A stretch of 64,000 bases of DNA from Paenibacillus sp. FSL H8-0048 (lineage in GTDB: Bacteria > Bacillota > Bacilli > Paenibacillales > Paenibacillaceae): assembly GCF_038002825.1 (NCBI RefSeq), contig NZ_JBBODF010000001.1, positions 6,758,001 to 6,822,000 on the forward strand, in the 5' to 3' direction. The notes below the pieces were generated by a model. The model saw only the letters and a list, made by a program, of their open reading frames with translations. It was not told the origin of the DNA and searched no databases. Shown here in pieces: positions 17,058 through 25,725 of this stretch. A program made the translations under genes and the position numbers. Each line of letters begins with the position of its first letter. Position 1 is the first letter of the stretch.

Positions 17058-18719
17058 CTACACCTCGATAATAATCGGCAGAATCATCGGACGGCGCTTC
17101 GTCCGCTCATACAGGAATTTGCTGAGCGTATCCTTCAGCGTCTGCTTGATCAGATTCCACTGGCCCAGATCGGCGCGGCTCATCTTCTGCAGCGTGGTTT
17201 TGACGAGCTGGTTGATCTCATCCATCAGGGTGTCAGAATTGCGGACAAAGATGAACCCGCGGGAAATCGTATCCGGCTCATTCAGCAGCCGCCCGTCGGC
17301 CTGGCTTAAGGTAATGACCGTGATCAGCACCCCGTCGGCTGAGAGCTGGCGGCGGTCCCGCAGCACTACATTGCCGATATCGCCAATTCCCAGTCCGTCG
17401 ACGAAAATCTGCCCCGCTGTAATCCGCCCCGACTGGCGGACCACACCGCCTGCGGATTCCACCAAATCTCCGTTTTTCAGCAGGAAGATATGGTCTCCCC
17501 GGACTCCCACCCCTTCAGCCAGCAGCCGATGGTGATGCAGCATCCGGTATTCGCCGTGAATCGGAATGAAGTACTCCGGCTTCATCAGGGTCAGCATCAG
17601 CTTCAATTCCTCCTGGCTGCCGTGGCCGGAGACATGCAGCTCGCTGCGTGAGCCGTAGATCACCTTGGCCCCGAGGATATAGAGATTATCCACAATCCGG
17701 GATACATTGCGTTCATTGCCCGGGATCGGATTCGCCGCCAGCAGTACGGTATCTCCCGCCTGAATCTCCATCTGCCGGTTGCTGGCATTCGCCAGGCGCG
17801 ATAAAGCGGCCATCGGCTCACCCTGGCTGCCTGTGCATAGCACAGCAACCTCTTCCGGCGGCAGCTTGGCGGCCTCCGCAGGCTCGACCAGCATTCCTTC
17901 GGGGACGTCCAGATACCCCAGCTCCCTGGAGACGTTGACCACATTGACCATGCTCCGCCCCAGCAGGGCCAGCTTGCGTCCGGTAAGTCCGGCAGCGTCC
18001 ACAATCTGCTGGAGCCGGTGGACATTGGAGGCGAAGGTTGAGACGAAGATCCGGCGCTCCGCCTGCTTGAAGGCCTGCTCCATATGCGCGCCGACCAGTT
18101 GCTCGGAGGGGGTGAAGCCGGGCCGTTCCGCATTCGTGCTCTCAGAGAGCAGGAAGCGGACGCTGCGGGTGCCGATCTCCGCCATTTTGTGAATATCCGG
18201 GTATTGCTTGTTCACCGGGGTCATATCGAATTTGAAATCACCCGTATGGACAACCGTCCCTTCAGGGGTATCGAACACCACGCCCAGACAGTCCGGGATA
18301 CTGTGATTGGTCCGGAAGAAGGTGGTCGTCACCGCCCCGAAGGTGAGCTCGGAATCTGCATCAATGCAGTGAAGCCTGGCATCCCGGAGCAGCCCGTGCT
18401 CCTTCAGCTTAGTCTCGATCAGGCCAAGCGTCAGGCGCGAGGCATAGAGCGGGAGATTCATCTGCTTGAGCAGATAAGGAATACCGCCGATATGGTCTTC
18501 ATGCCCGTGGGTGACAATCAGGGCCCTCACCTTATCCTTATTATCCAGCAGGTAGGTAATATCGGGAATGATCAGGTCAATACCCAGCAGGCTCTCATCA
18601 GGAAATTTAGACCCGCAGTCGATAGCGATAATATCATCACCGTATTGCAGGATATACATATTCTTGCCAATCTCATGGACGCCGCCCAGGGCGGCAATCT
18701 GTAGACGTTCTTTTGCCAT
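17058..18719 (-). CDS. ribonuclease J
   Basis: 553 residues, full length for RNase J. The metallo-beta-lactamase core has HGHEDH at residues 71-76, HSIPD, VHTGDFKFD and SGHGSQEE; the beta-CASP domain and the C-terminal end KRRPMILPIIIEV are as in RNase J1. RNase J is a 5'-3' exo- and endoribonuclease for mRNA decay and 5' processing, using two zinc ions. AAGGAGGAG precedes ATG 18719. Bacilli usually carry two paralogues (rnjA, rnjB); which one this is cannot be settled here, and it has no rpoY/ykzG-like gene next to it, which argues against the canonical rnjA locus. Confidence 0.93.
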   Translation of the reverse strand: MAKERLQIAALGGVHEIGKNMYILQYGDDIIAIDCGSKFPDESLLGIDLIIPDITYLLDNKDKVRALIVTHGHEDHIGGIPYLLKQMNLPLYASRLTLGLIETKLKEHGLLRDARLHCIDADSELTFGAVTTTFFRTNHSIPDCLGVVFDTPEGTVVHTGDFKFDMTPVNKQYPDIHKMAEIGTRSVRFLLSESTNAERPGFTPSEQLVGAHMEQAFKQAERRIFVSTFASNVHRLQQIVDAAGLTGRKLALLGRSMVNVVNVSRELGYLDVPEGMLVEPAEAAKLPPEEVAVLCTGSQGEPMAALSRLANASNRQMEIQAGDTVLLAANPIPGNERNVSRIVDNLYILGAKVIYGSRSELHVSGHGSQEELKLMLTLMKPEYFIPIHGEYRMLHHHRLLAEGVGVRGDHIFLLKNGDLVESAGGVVRQSGRITAGQIFVDGLGIGDIGNVVLRDRRQLSADGVLITVITLSQADGRLLNEPDTISRGFIFVRNSDTLMDEINQLVKTTLQKMSRADLGQWNLIKQTLKDTLSKFLYERTKRRPMILPIIIEV

Positions 18720-18870
18720 TGTTACAACTCCTCCTTGTCTCGGTGTTCTTAGGATTTACCGGATTTTGCGGATCATACGGATTCTTAATTACGTTGCCCG
18801 CGAATAGACTAACTATTATCAGGAAGTTAACAAAGCAAAAACTGACTGTACTTCATCGGGAGGGGAATAA

Positions 18871-19527
18871 ATGAATATATGGAAAAGTGAAAAACCTTTT
18901 TTTGAAACGGACTCGATAACGGGACATCTGTATAGCGCTTGGCGGGGACACTGCAGGTTCGGTTACGATCTGGTTCGTAATTTAAAGCCGGGTAAATTGG
19001 TGGAATTAGGAACTTATTATGGGGCATCGTTCTTCTCCTTCTGTCAAGGCGTGAAGGATGAGGGGCTGGATACGAAATGTTATGCGGTGGATACATGGAT
19101 TGGCGACAAGCATTCCGGCTTCTTCACGGGTACCATTTATGATTCGGTGCACGAGCTAGGAGAGCAATTCTATCCCGGAATCTCTAATTTACTCCGTATG
19201 ACCTTTGACGAGGCTGTAGAGAATTTTGAAGACAACAGCATCGATCTTCTGCATATTGACGGTCTTCACACCTACGAAGCGGTCAAGCATGATTATGAAT
19301 TGTGGCTGCCCAAGCTGGCTGACAACGGTGTCGTTCTATTTCATGATATTACTGTGCACATGGATGATTTCGGTGTATACCAGCTCTGGGATGAATTACA
19401 GGAATTGCACCCTGCTGCCCAATTTGAACATTCCCATGGTCTAGGCATTCTCATGCCCAAAGGCTGCCCGCAAGTTATGTCTTATATGCTCTCTAAATGG
19501 GATAAGATTAAACCTCTATACATCTGA
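18871..19527 (+). CDS. class I SAM-dependent methyltransferase
   Basis: 218 residues of the Methyltransf_24 type. GKLVELGTYYGASFFSFC is SAM motif I; AVDTWIGDKHSGFF and IDLLHIDGLHTYEAVKHDYELWLPKL follow, the latter being the characteristic LLHIDGxHxYE acidic motif; HDITVH lies near the C-terminus. Members methylate sugars or antibiotics, or sit in surface glycan clusters as single genes. GGGAGGGG precedes ATG 18871. It diverges from RNase J and is followed by its own terminator, so it is probably monocistronic. The acceptor is unknown. Confidence 0.85.
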   Translation: MNIWKSEKPFFETDSITGHLYSAWRGHCRFGYDLVRNLKPGKLVELGTYYGASFFSFCQGVKDEGLDTKCYAVDTWIGDKHSGFFTGTIYDSVHELGEQFYPGISNLLRMTFDEAVENFEDNSIDLLHIDGLHTYEAVKHDYELWLPKLADNGVVLFHDITVHMDDFGVYQLWDELQELHPAAQFEHSHGLGILMPKGCPQVMSYMLSKWDKIKPLYI

Positions 19528-19610
19528 TCCCTGTGGGCCAGCCGTTTGAATTCCTCAGCGAGAGTGGAAGATAGGGACATCTATGAGGCTAACTGTATAC
19601 ACAAGCCACA

Positions 19611-19652
19611 AAAAGCACGCGCTCTCCTACAAAGGATGAGGCGCGCTTTTTC
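19611..19652 (+). terminator. intrinsic terminator, copy 1 of a dispersed hairpin
   Basis: The stem AAAAGC(A)CGCGC/GCGCGCTTTT is followed by TTC. Loop and stem are nearly identical to the hairpin at 29398-29438 (both hold CAAAGGATGAGGC). Confidence 0.8.
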
Positions 19653-19674
19653 AATAGTGGGGATTTTCTTCACA

Positions 19675-19702
19675 ATCCTAATATAACATGGTATATTAGG
19701 AT
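19675..19702. promoter_or_regulatory. perfect inverted repeat, likely operator of the mannoside regulator
   Basis: ATCCTAATATA and TATATTAGGAT, two perfect 11-bp arms separated by 6 bp, lie 40 bp before the regulator start. The octamer CTAATATA recurs at 20986 in front of the GH125 gene, which supports a shared regulator. Confidence 0.7.
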
Positions 19703-19742
19703 ATGTCTTTCCGAGAGAAAGCGGTAATGGAGGTGCTTGACT

Positions 19743-20891
19743 ATGGCGGGCGACTCAGGCTCGATGCCGATGTACGAGAAGATTTTTCAGACGCTGCGCG
19801 AGCGGATCAACAAAAATGAATATAAAGCCGGGGAACGGGTTCCCTCGGAGAAAGAGCTATGCAGTGAGTTCGGGGTGAGCCGGATTACTTCTAAAAAAGC
19901 ACTTAAGATGCTGGCCGACGAACATCTGATTGTCCGCCAGCCGGGCAGAGGATCGTTCGTAGCGGATGCGAATTCCCTAATCATGAAACCGTTTGAACTT
20001 CCGCAGACGGTACGGACAACGGGCAAGAAACGGATTATCGGGCTGGTGATTACACACTTCAGTGATATGTATGGAACCGAGCTGATCTACGGGATGGAGG
20101 AGGCTTCGCGCGACCATGACGCGTTCCTCGTCGTCCGGCGGTCCTTCGGGATTCCGGAGCTGGAGGAGAAGGCGATACAGCAATTGCTGGGACTCGGTGT
20201 AGACGGACTGATTATTTTCCCGGCACAGGGTGAATATTTCAGTGCAGAGATCCTGAAGCTGGTGATTCAGAAGTTCCCGTTCGTGATGATTGACAGGTAC
20301 TTGAAGGGAATTCCTGCTTCCTCTGTGAGTACGGACAATATTCAAGCGGCCAAGGAGGCCACACAATATCTGTTTGGGCTGGGACATCGTCATATCGGAT
20401 TCCTGGCACCACCTCCGGCGAATACCACCGCTATTGAGGAACGCATCGATGGTATTATCGAAGCTCATGTCGGGCAGAATTTGCTGGTGAACCGTGAATT
20501 ATGGATGGAGACGATCACTTCTACGATGCCGAATGTGTTTGACCCGCAGGCCCGCATAGAGGATGTGGACCGGCTGGTGGAGCATCTCCGCCAGCATCCG
20601 CAGATTACCGCGCTGTTCGCTGCCGAATATAACATCGCGCTGCTGGTGGAGGAGGCGGCAGACCGGCTGGGCCTGCGGATTCCTGAGGACTTATCGGTCA
20701 TCTGCTTCGACAGCCCCGAGCTGCAAGAGGGTTGCCGGATCACGCATATGCGGCAGAATCAGTTCAGCATCGGCAAGCAGGCCTTTGAGAATGTGCTGAC
20801 GATGCAAGGGAATGAACAGCCGATTACCCGCATTCTTCTGCCGGCGGTATTAATCTCAGGCCGGTCTACAGCGAAGGTCCGTAAGCAATGA
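19743..20891 (+). CDS. GntR-type HTH / LacI-type sensor transcription regulator (AraR-like architecture)
   Basis: 382 residues. Residues ~8-75 are a GntR winged helix (IFQTLRERINKNEYKAGERVPSEKELCSEFGVSRITSKKALKML). Residues ~95-380 are a periplasmic-binding-protein-like effector domain as in LacI (RIIGLVITHFSDMYGTELIYGME, VDGLIIFPAQGE, GLGHRHIGFLAPP). The same domain mix occurs in AraR. It likely represses the mannoside operon 200 bp downstream and itself, relieved by a manno-oligosaccharide or its product. ATG 19743 has GGAGG 9 nt upstream; TTG 19737 is too close to the site. Confidence 0.9.
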   Translation: MAGDSGSMPMYEKIFQTLRERINKNEYKAGERVPSEKELCSEFGVSRITSKKALKMLADEHLIVRQPGRGSFVADANSLIMKPFELPQTVRTTGKKRIIGLVITHFSDMYGTELIYGMEEASRDHDAFLVVRRSFGIPELEEKAIQQLLGLGVDGLIIFPAQGEYFSAEILKLVIQKFPFVMIDRYLKGIPASSVSTDNIQAAKEATQYLFGLGHRHIGFLAPPPANTTAIEERIDGIIEAHVGQNLLVNRELWMETITSTMPNVFDPQARIEDVDRLVEHLRQHPQITALFAAEYNIALLVEEAADRLGLRIPEDLSVICFDSPELQEGCRITHMRQNQFSIGKQAFENVLTMQGNEQPITRILLPAVLISGRSTAKVRKQ

Positions 20892-20933
20892 CCTCACTGC
20901 AACAGGCCGCTTTCATCATAACGGAAATGAATG

Positions 20934-20957
20934 AGCCTTCATCGCGAAGGCTTTTTT
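20934..20957 (+). terminator. intrinsic terminator of the regulator gene
   Basis: The stem AGCCTTC/GAAGGCT with a 5-nt loop is followed by T6, so regulator and operon are separate transcripts. Confidence 0.85.
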
Positions 20958-20985
20958 GCTGCATTCTCAACCCAATTAAACATAA

Positions 20986-21062
20986 CTAATATATCAATAT
21001 GACATACTAATCTATAAATATACCAATAATATATTGACATATTGATATTATTTGTTTACTTT
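20986..21062 (+). promoter_or_regulatory. AT-rich promoter and candidate operators of the mannoside operon
   Basis: TGTCATATTGATATATT (complement of 20988-21004) and TGACATATTGATATTA (21035-21050) form an inverted pair; CTAATATA at 20986 matches the arm of the palindrome in front of the regulator. TTGACA at 21034 with TACTTT 17 bp later is a plausible sigma-A promoter overlapped by the right arm, as expected for repression. Confidence 0.55.
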
Positions 21063-21064
21063 AA

Positions 21065-21078
21065 TGAAAGCGTTTGAA
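21065..21078 (+). promoter_or_regulatory. cre-like site (CcpA) before GH125
   Basis: TGAAAGCGTTTGAA fits 12 of 14 positions of the TGWAANCGNTNWCA consensus. It lies just downstream of the predicted promoter, a position typical for catabolite repression. Confidence 0.55.
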
Positions 21079-21116
21079 ACACTGATATATACCATTTGGA
21101 GGTGCAACATACACCC

Positions 21117-22409
21117 GTGAAGCTGCAGAATGAAATTCCGAAGTCAGTCTATGATTTGATCGGCAAGATACAAGGGGAGTTGCCAGACTCTTCCAAGCTG
21201 GCCAAGATGTTCGAGGACTGCATTATCAATACCATTGGTACCACCATTTCGCAGAAAGCAGATGGCACCACCTTCGTTATAACAGGTGATATACCAGCTA
21301 TGTGGCTGCGTGATTCCGCCGCCCAGGTTCGCCCGTATCTGCTGCTTGCCGCAGAAGATCCTAAGATGGAGGCGATGATTGCGGGTCTGGTGAAGCGGCA
21401 GATGAACTATATTCTGCTTGATCCGTATGCCAATGCCTTCAATGAAGAGTCGAACGGCCACGGACATCAATCGGATCTTACAGACATGAGCCCATGGATC
21501 TGGGAACGCAAGTATGAGATTGATTCGCTGGCGTATCCGATTCAGCTCAGTTATCTGCTCTGGAAGAATAGCGGCTGCGTATCGCAGTTCGACGAGACCT
21601 TCCGCAAGGCAGCGCTTGAAATCATGAAGCTGTGGAGAGTGGAGCAGCATCACGAGACAGATTCTCCCTATACGTTCCAGCGGCTGGATGCACCGCTCAC
21701 GGATACCTTGACCCGTGAAGGCAAAGGCAGCGAAACTGCGTATACCGGGATGACCTGGTCAGGCTTCCGGCCAAGTGATGATTGCTGTGAATACGGTTAT
21801 CTGGTGCCGTCCAATATGTTCGCTGTGGTGGTCCTGCGCTATCTGGAAGAGATCGCTCAAGCGATCTACGGGGACCAGGAGCTTGCGGCAGCGGCACAGA
21901 AGCTGGGGCAGGAGATTAATCAGGGGATTCAGGAGTATGGCATCTATAATCATCCGGTCTATGGGAGAATCTATGCTTATGAGACGGATGGGCTGGGCCA
22001 CTATAATCTGATGGATGATGCCAATGTGCCAAGCCTGCTGTCCTTGCCTTACTTGGGTTATACCGACGAGAATGACGAGGTGTACCGCAATACCCGGAGA
22101 TTTATCCTCAGCGAAGACAATCCTTATTACTATAAAGGGCAGGTTGCAGAAGGCATCGGCAGTCCGCATACCCCGGAAGGTTACATCTGGCACATCGCCT
22201 TGTCTATGCAAGGACTTACGTCACCGGAACGCAGCGAGAAAGAACGCTTACTGCAGCTGATTCAGGATACGGATGGCGGCACAGGCCTGACACACGAAGG
22301 CTTCTCTGTCAACGATGCCGCAGCATTCACCCGTCCGTGGTTCTCCTGGTCGAATATGCTGTTCAGCGAACTGATTATGGATTATTGCGGATTACGGGTA
22401 GTGAAGTAG
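21117..22409 (+). CDS. GH125 exo-alpha-1,6-mannosidase
   Basis: About 430 residues of the GH125 (DUF1237) family. TGDIPAMWLRDSAAQVRPYLLLA is the family hallmark with the catalytic-site aspartate; NEESNGHGHQSDLTDMSPWIWERKYEIDSL and SGFRPSDDCCEYGYLVPSNMFAVVVL follow. The known activity is metal-independent release of alpha-1,6-linked mannose, as in bacterial breakdown of N-glycan or yeast mannan cores. There is no signal peptide, so it acts in the cytoplasm on imported oligosaccharides. The start is uncertain: GGAGG at 21098-21102 is 14 nt before GTG 21117, and TTG 21096 overlaps it. It is the first gene of the operon. Confidence 0.9.
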   Translation: MKLQNEIPKSVYDLIGKIQGELPDSSKLAKMFEDCIINTIGTTISQKADGTTFVITGDIPAMWLRDSAAQVRPYLLLAAEDPKMEAMIAGLVKRQMNYILLDPYANAFNEESNGHGHQSDLTDMSPWIWERKYEIDSLAYPIQLSYLLWKNSGCVSQFDETFRKAALEIMKLWRVEQHHETDSPYTFQRLDAPLTDTLTREGKGSETAYTGMTWSGFRPSDDCCEYGYLVPSNMFAVVVLRYLEEIAQAIYGDQELAAAAQKLGQEINQGIQEYGIYNHPVYGRIYAYETDGLGHYNLMDDANVPSLLSLPYLGYTDENDEVYRNTRRFILSEDNPYYYKGQVAEGIGSPHTPEGYIWHIALSMQGLTSPERSEKERLLQLIQDTDGGTGLTHEGFSVNDAAAFTRPWFSWSNMLFSELIMDYCGLRVVK

Positions 22410-22477
22410 ACCGGATAGTAAGTAGACCAGATAGCGAAGTAGAAAAGACGGCTTGTCCGTTCTTTTCGAAGCTTTTA

Positions 22478-22491
22478 TGAAAGCGTTAAAT
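22478..22491 (+). promoter_or_regulatory. second cre-like site, before the binding-protein gene
   Basis: TGAAAGCGTTAAAT fits 12 of 14 cre consensus positions. It lies in the 140-bp gap between GH125 and the solute-binding protein, about 60 bp before the start codon, and may mark a second promoter. Confidence 0.45.
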
Positions 22492-22549
22492 ATAAGGATT
22501 TATATGTTGCACATGATAAAGAAATTACAACCAAAAGGGGCAAAGACAA

Positions 22550-23932
22550 ATGAAAATAAATAAATTCAAAGTTTCAATGACTGCGGCAATGGCTTCTCTT
22601 CTTCTGTTGACTACAGCTTGTTCAAGCGGCAATTCGAATTCCGGTTCGGGCGCAGCCGAAGGGAAGCAGGAGGTCACAATTACCTTCCGTTCGTCGGGCT
22701 CTGAGGATACATTGACCAAGTATTTTGAATCGGGACTGATTGAGAAGTTCGAAACGGACAACCCGGATATCAAGATCAAGATCGCTCCGGTGCTGGCCAG
22801 TGAAGGGGATTACACCTCCAAAATCGTCCTGCAGATGAAGTCGCCCGATACCGCGCCGGATATTGTAGCCGAAGATACCTCCATTATTAAATCGGATGCC
22901 GCCGCCGGATATCTGGAGCCGCTCGATACTCAGGTTGCGGGCTGGAGTGACTGGAAGGACAAGTTCATTGAGAATCTGAAGGCCGGTGTGACCGGTGAAG
23001 ACGGCAAAATCTACGGCATTCCGGCCACCTCGGATACACGCGGTATCTGGTATAACAAGGAACTGCTGGCGCAAGCAGGATTACCGGTACCGTTCAAGCC
23101 TGCCTCTTGGGATGAGGTGCTGGAAGCAGCACGCACGATTAAGGATAAGCTGCCTGGCGTAACCCCGCTGAATATGATCGTGGGCAAATCGAGCGGTGAA
23201 GGCGTAACGATGCAGACGCTGGAGATGCTTCTGTACGGCACGAATGACACGCTCTACAACGATGAAACCAAGAAATGGGTCGTAAGCAGCCCCGGACTAT
23301 TAGATTCCTTCAAATTCATTGATCAGTTGTTCAATGTAGATAAGACTGGACCGACGATGCAGGTAGCACTGAACGGACAAGCCGGCAGCATTGCCTTCCA
23401 GCAATTGTTCCCGCAAGGCAAGCTGGCGATGGCCGTGGACGGAAGCTGGGCCGGTTCGACCTGGTTCGAGAACGGTGCGGCACCGATTGAGAATGTGGCA
23501 GACAAGATGGGCTTCGCGCCATTCCCGACACAGAACGGTCAAGAGCCTGGAGCGATCACCATGTCCGGCGGCTGGGCCTGGTCGATTCCGGCACAATCGC
23601 AGAACAAGGAAGCCGCGTGGAAGTTCATGGAGTTCCTGATGAATCAGGAGAACGCTACCGGACGCGTAATGGCTGAGGGGAACCTGAGCCCGCGTAATGA
23701 TTCTGTGGACGTAGCAGGCTATACCGACCGCACGTATACCGCCGAGGCGCAAGCCTTGCTGGAGGTGGCGAAATTCCGCCCGGCCAATGACGAGTATGCT
23801 ACCGTATCCGCCCAGATTCAGAGCATTGTCGAGAGCATTGCTTCCGGCAAGCTGACACCGGAGGACGCTGTGAAGCAGCTGAAGGATAATGTAGTCCGCG
23901 CCCTTGGCGAAGATAAAGTAGAAGTCAAATAG
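22550..23932 (+). CDS. sugar ABC transporter solute-binding lipoprotein
   Basis: 460 residues. A signal peptide ends in the lipobox LTTAC with Cys24, followed by a Ser/Gly/Asn linker. The mature part is a family 1 (MalE-like) binding protein: VTITFRSSGSEDTLTKYFE, DNPDIKIKI, PDIVAEDTS, GGWAWSIPAQSQNKEAAWKFMEFLM. It is anchored on the outer membrane face and should capture manno-oligosaccharides, judging from the two mannosidases in the same operon. Confidence 0.92.
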   Translation: MKINKFKVSMTAAMASLLLLTTACSSGNSNSGSGAAEGKQEVTITFRSSGSEDTLTKYFESGLIEKFETDNPDIKIKIAPVLASEGDYTSKIVLQMKSPDTAPDIVAEDTSIIKSDAAAGYLEPLDTQVAGWSDWKDKFIENLKAGVTGEDGKIYGIPATSDTRGIWYNKELLAQAGLPVPFKPASWDEVLEAARTIKDKLPGVTPLNMIVGKSSGEGVTMQTLEMLLYGTNDTLYNDETKKWVVSSPGLLDSFKFIDQLFNVDKTGPTMQVALNGQAGSIAFQQLFPQGKLAMAVDGSWAGSTWFENGAAPIENVADKMGFAPFPTQNGQEPGAITMSGGWAWSIPAQSQNKEAAWKFMEFLMNQENATGRVMAEGNLSPRNDSVDVAGYTDRTYTAEAQALLEVAKFRPANDEYATVSAQIQSIVESIASGKLTPEDAVKQLKDNVVRALGEDKVEVK

Positions 23933-23953
23933 AGGAATTGAGAATTCGAGCGC

Positions 23954-23980
23954 AGAGGAGAAGCGATTCTCCTCTTTCGG
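23954..23980 (+). terminator. intra-operon hairpin after the binding-protein gene
   Basis: The perfect 9-bp stem AGAGGAGAA/TTCTCCTCT with a 4-nt loop is followed by a short T-rich tail. It lies between binding protein and permease, where a partial terminator or mRNA-stabilising hairpin gives excess binding protein over permease. Confidence 0.6.
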
Positions 23981-24000
23981 ATTTGGAGGGGGAGTGACCT

Positions 24001-24867
24001 ATGAAAAGGAAGTCACGGGGCGCATTTTTATTCTTGACGCCTTCTGTCTTGCTGCTGCTGATATTCTTTATCGTACCGATTATATTGACCATTTGCTTTG
24101 CCTTCACCAATATGGCTCTGACGGGCAGTGCTGCCCGTAACCTGCAATTCATCGGCTTCCAGAACTTCACCAATATGTTCCAGGACCCGGATTTCCGGAT
24201 CAGTGTCTGGAGAACCCTGGTGTTCCTGATTTTCTCAGCGGTCATCGGGCAGGTTGTGCTCGGCTTCATTCTGGCCCTATTAATGAAAGAAAAGAATGTA
24301 ACCTTCCGCCGGATCATCGGCATCATCGTGATTGCAGGCTGGGTAACACCTGAGATCGTTGTCGCCTTCTGTATGGTGGCCTTCTTCAGTGATAACGGGT
24401 CCCTCAATCAGATCATCGGCTGGTTCGGCATTAGCCCGGTCTCCTGGCTGTTCAGCTTCCCGATGGTGAGTGTCATCATTGCCAACATCTGGCACGGCAC
24501 CGCGTTCTCAATGATGGTCTATCAATCTGCTCTGGATGAGATTCCTAAGGACATTGAAGAGGCAGCCACGATTGACGGCGCAAGCAACTTCAAGATTCTA
24601 AGCTACATCACCATTCCTATGGTCAAAGGCTCGATCGTCACCAACATGATGCTTGTCACGCTCCAGACACTGGGCGTATTCACACTGATCTATACCATGA
24701 CCGGAGGGGGACCGGGAACGGCCACTCAGACCTTACCGGTATTTATGTACAACCAGGCCTTCGTCAATTATCAATTCGGATACGGCACTGCAATCTCACT
24801 CGTACTGCTGGTGATCGGAATTGTTGCAAGCTTGTTCTATATGAAATCTATGAAAGTCAAGGTCTAA
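24001..24867 (+). CDS. sugar ABC transporter permease (MalF/UgpA type)
   Basis: 288 residues, six membrane helices. The EAA loop, EIPKDIEEAATIDGASNFKILSYITIPM, is the ATPase-contact motif of type I importers. It forms the channel heterodimer with the next gene product. GGAGGGG precedes ATG 24001. No ATPase is encoded in the operon, as is usual for Firmicute sugar importers that share an MsmX/MsmK-type ATPase. Confidence 0.92.
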   Translation: MKRKSRGAFLFLTPSVLLLLIFFIVPIILTICFAFTNMALTGSAARNLQFIGFQNFTNMFQDPDFRISVWRTLVFLIFSAVIGQVVLGFILALLMKEKNVTFRRIIGIIVIAGWVTPEIVVAFCMVAFFSDNGSLNQIIGWFGISPVSWLFSFPMVSVIIANIWHGTAFSMMVYQSALDEIPKDIEEAATIDGASNFKILSYITIPMVKGSIVTNMMLVTLQTLGVFTLIYTMTGGGPGTATQTLPVFMYNQAFVNYQFGYGTAISLVLLVIGIVASLFYMKSMKVKV

Positions 24868-24888
24868 CCCTGAAGGAGGTGCATCACT

Positions 24889-25710
24889 GTGGTCAAGCAT
24901 AGGCTTCAACGTAATATCCAATACGGAATTCTGGTCATTCTGGGACTCTGTTTCCTGCTGCCGTTATTCTGGATTCTGCTCGCTTCGTTTGATACAAATG
25001 CCCAGCAGGGTATTAAGTTCCCGAACTTCACGCTGGATAACTTCTCGGCAGTGCTCGGAGACAGCGGCAATCTGCGTTCGTTCGGCGTAGGGATCATTCT
25101 CTCCGGAGGTCAGGCAACCCTTGTTGTTCTTGCATCCGTCCTGGCTGCGTACCCGTTATCCCGTTATGAGATGCGCTTCAAAAAAAGCTTCCTGCTCAGC
25201 ATCCTCTTCATGACGGCTCTGCCGATTACGGCGGTTATGGTTCCGGTATTTCAAATGTTCCTGTTCTTCAAATTGCAGAACTCAATCTTCGCAACCATGC
25301 TCTTCCTCACATCCTCCTCGCTTCCTTACGGGATCTGGATGATGAAGAGCTTCATGGACTCTGTGCCAATCGACCTGGAGGAAGCAGCCTGGATCGACGG
25401 GGCCTCCGTCTGGGGCGGATTACGTAGAATCGTGGCTCCGCTAATGCTTCCAGGTATCGCAACGATTGCGATCTTTACCTTCTCGGGCAGCTGGGGGAAT
25501 TTCTTCGTACCGTATATTCTGCTCCAGACACCGGAGAAGCTGCCGGCATCCGTTACCATCTATCAATTCTTCGGCAGCCACGGCATGGTCGAATACGGCA
25601 GACTCGCTGCCTTCTCACTGCTCTACACGATGCCTTCCGTAGTGCTGTATATGTTCTCCCAGCGGTATATGTCCAAGGGGTTCAGCATGGGCGGAGCAAC
25701 TAAAGGATAA
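24889..25710 (+). CDS. sugar ABC transporter permease (MalG/UgpE type)
   Basis: 273 residues, six membrane helices, with the EAA motif SVPIDLEEAAWIDGASVWGGLRRIVAPLMLPG. It begins at GTG 24889, with AAGGAGGT about 8 nt upstream, 21 bp after the previous permease. Partner of the MalF-type subunit. Confidence 0.92.
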   Translation: MVKHRLQRNIQYGILVILGLCFLLPLFWILLASFDTNAQQGIKFPNFTLDNFSAVLGDSGNLRSFGVGIILSGGQATLVVLASVLAAYPLSRYEMRFKKSFLLSILFMTALPITAVMVPVFQMFLFFKLQNSIFATMLFLTSSSLPYGIWMMKSFMDSVPIDLEEAAWIDGASVWGGLRRIVAPLMLPGIATIAIFTFSGSWGNFFVPYILLQTPEKLPASVTIYQFFGSHGMVEYGRLAAFSLLYTMPSVVLYMFSQRYMSKGFSMGGATKG

Positions 25711-25725
25711 TGGAGGGTTACCGAT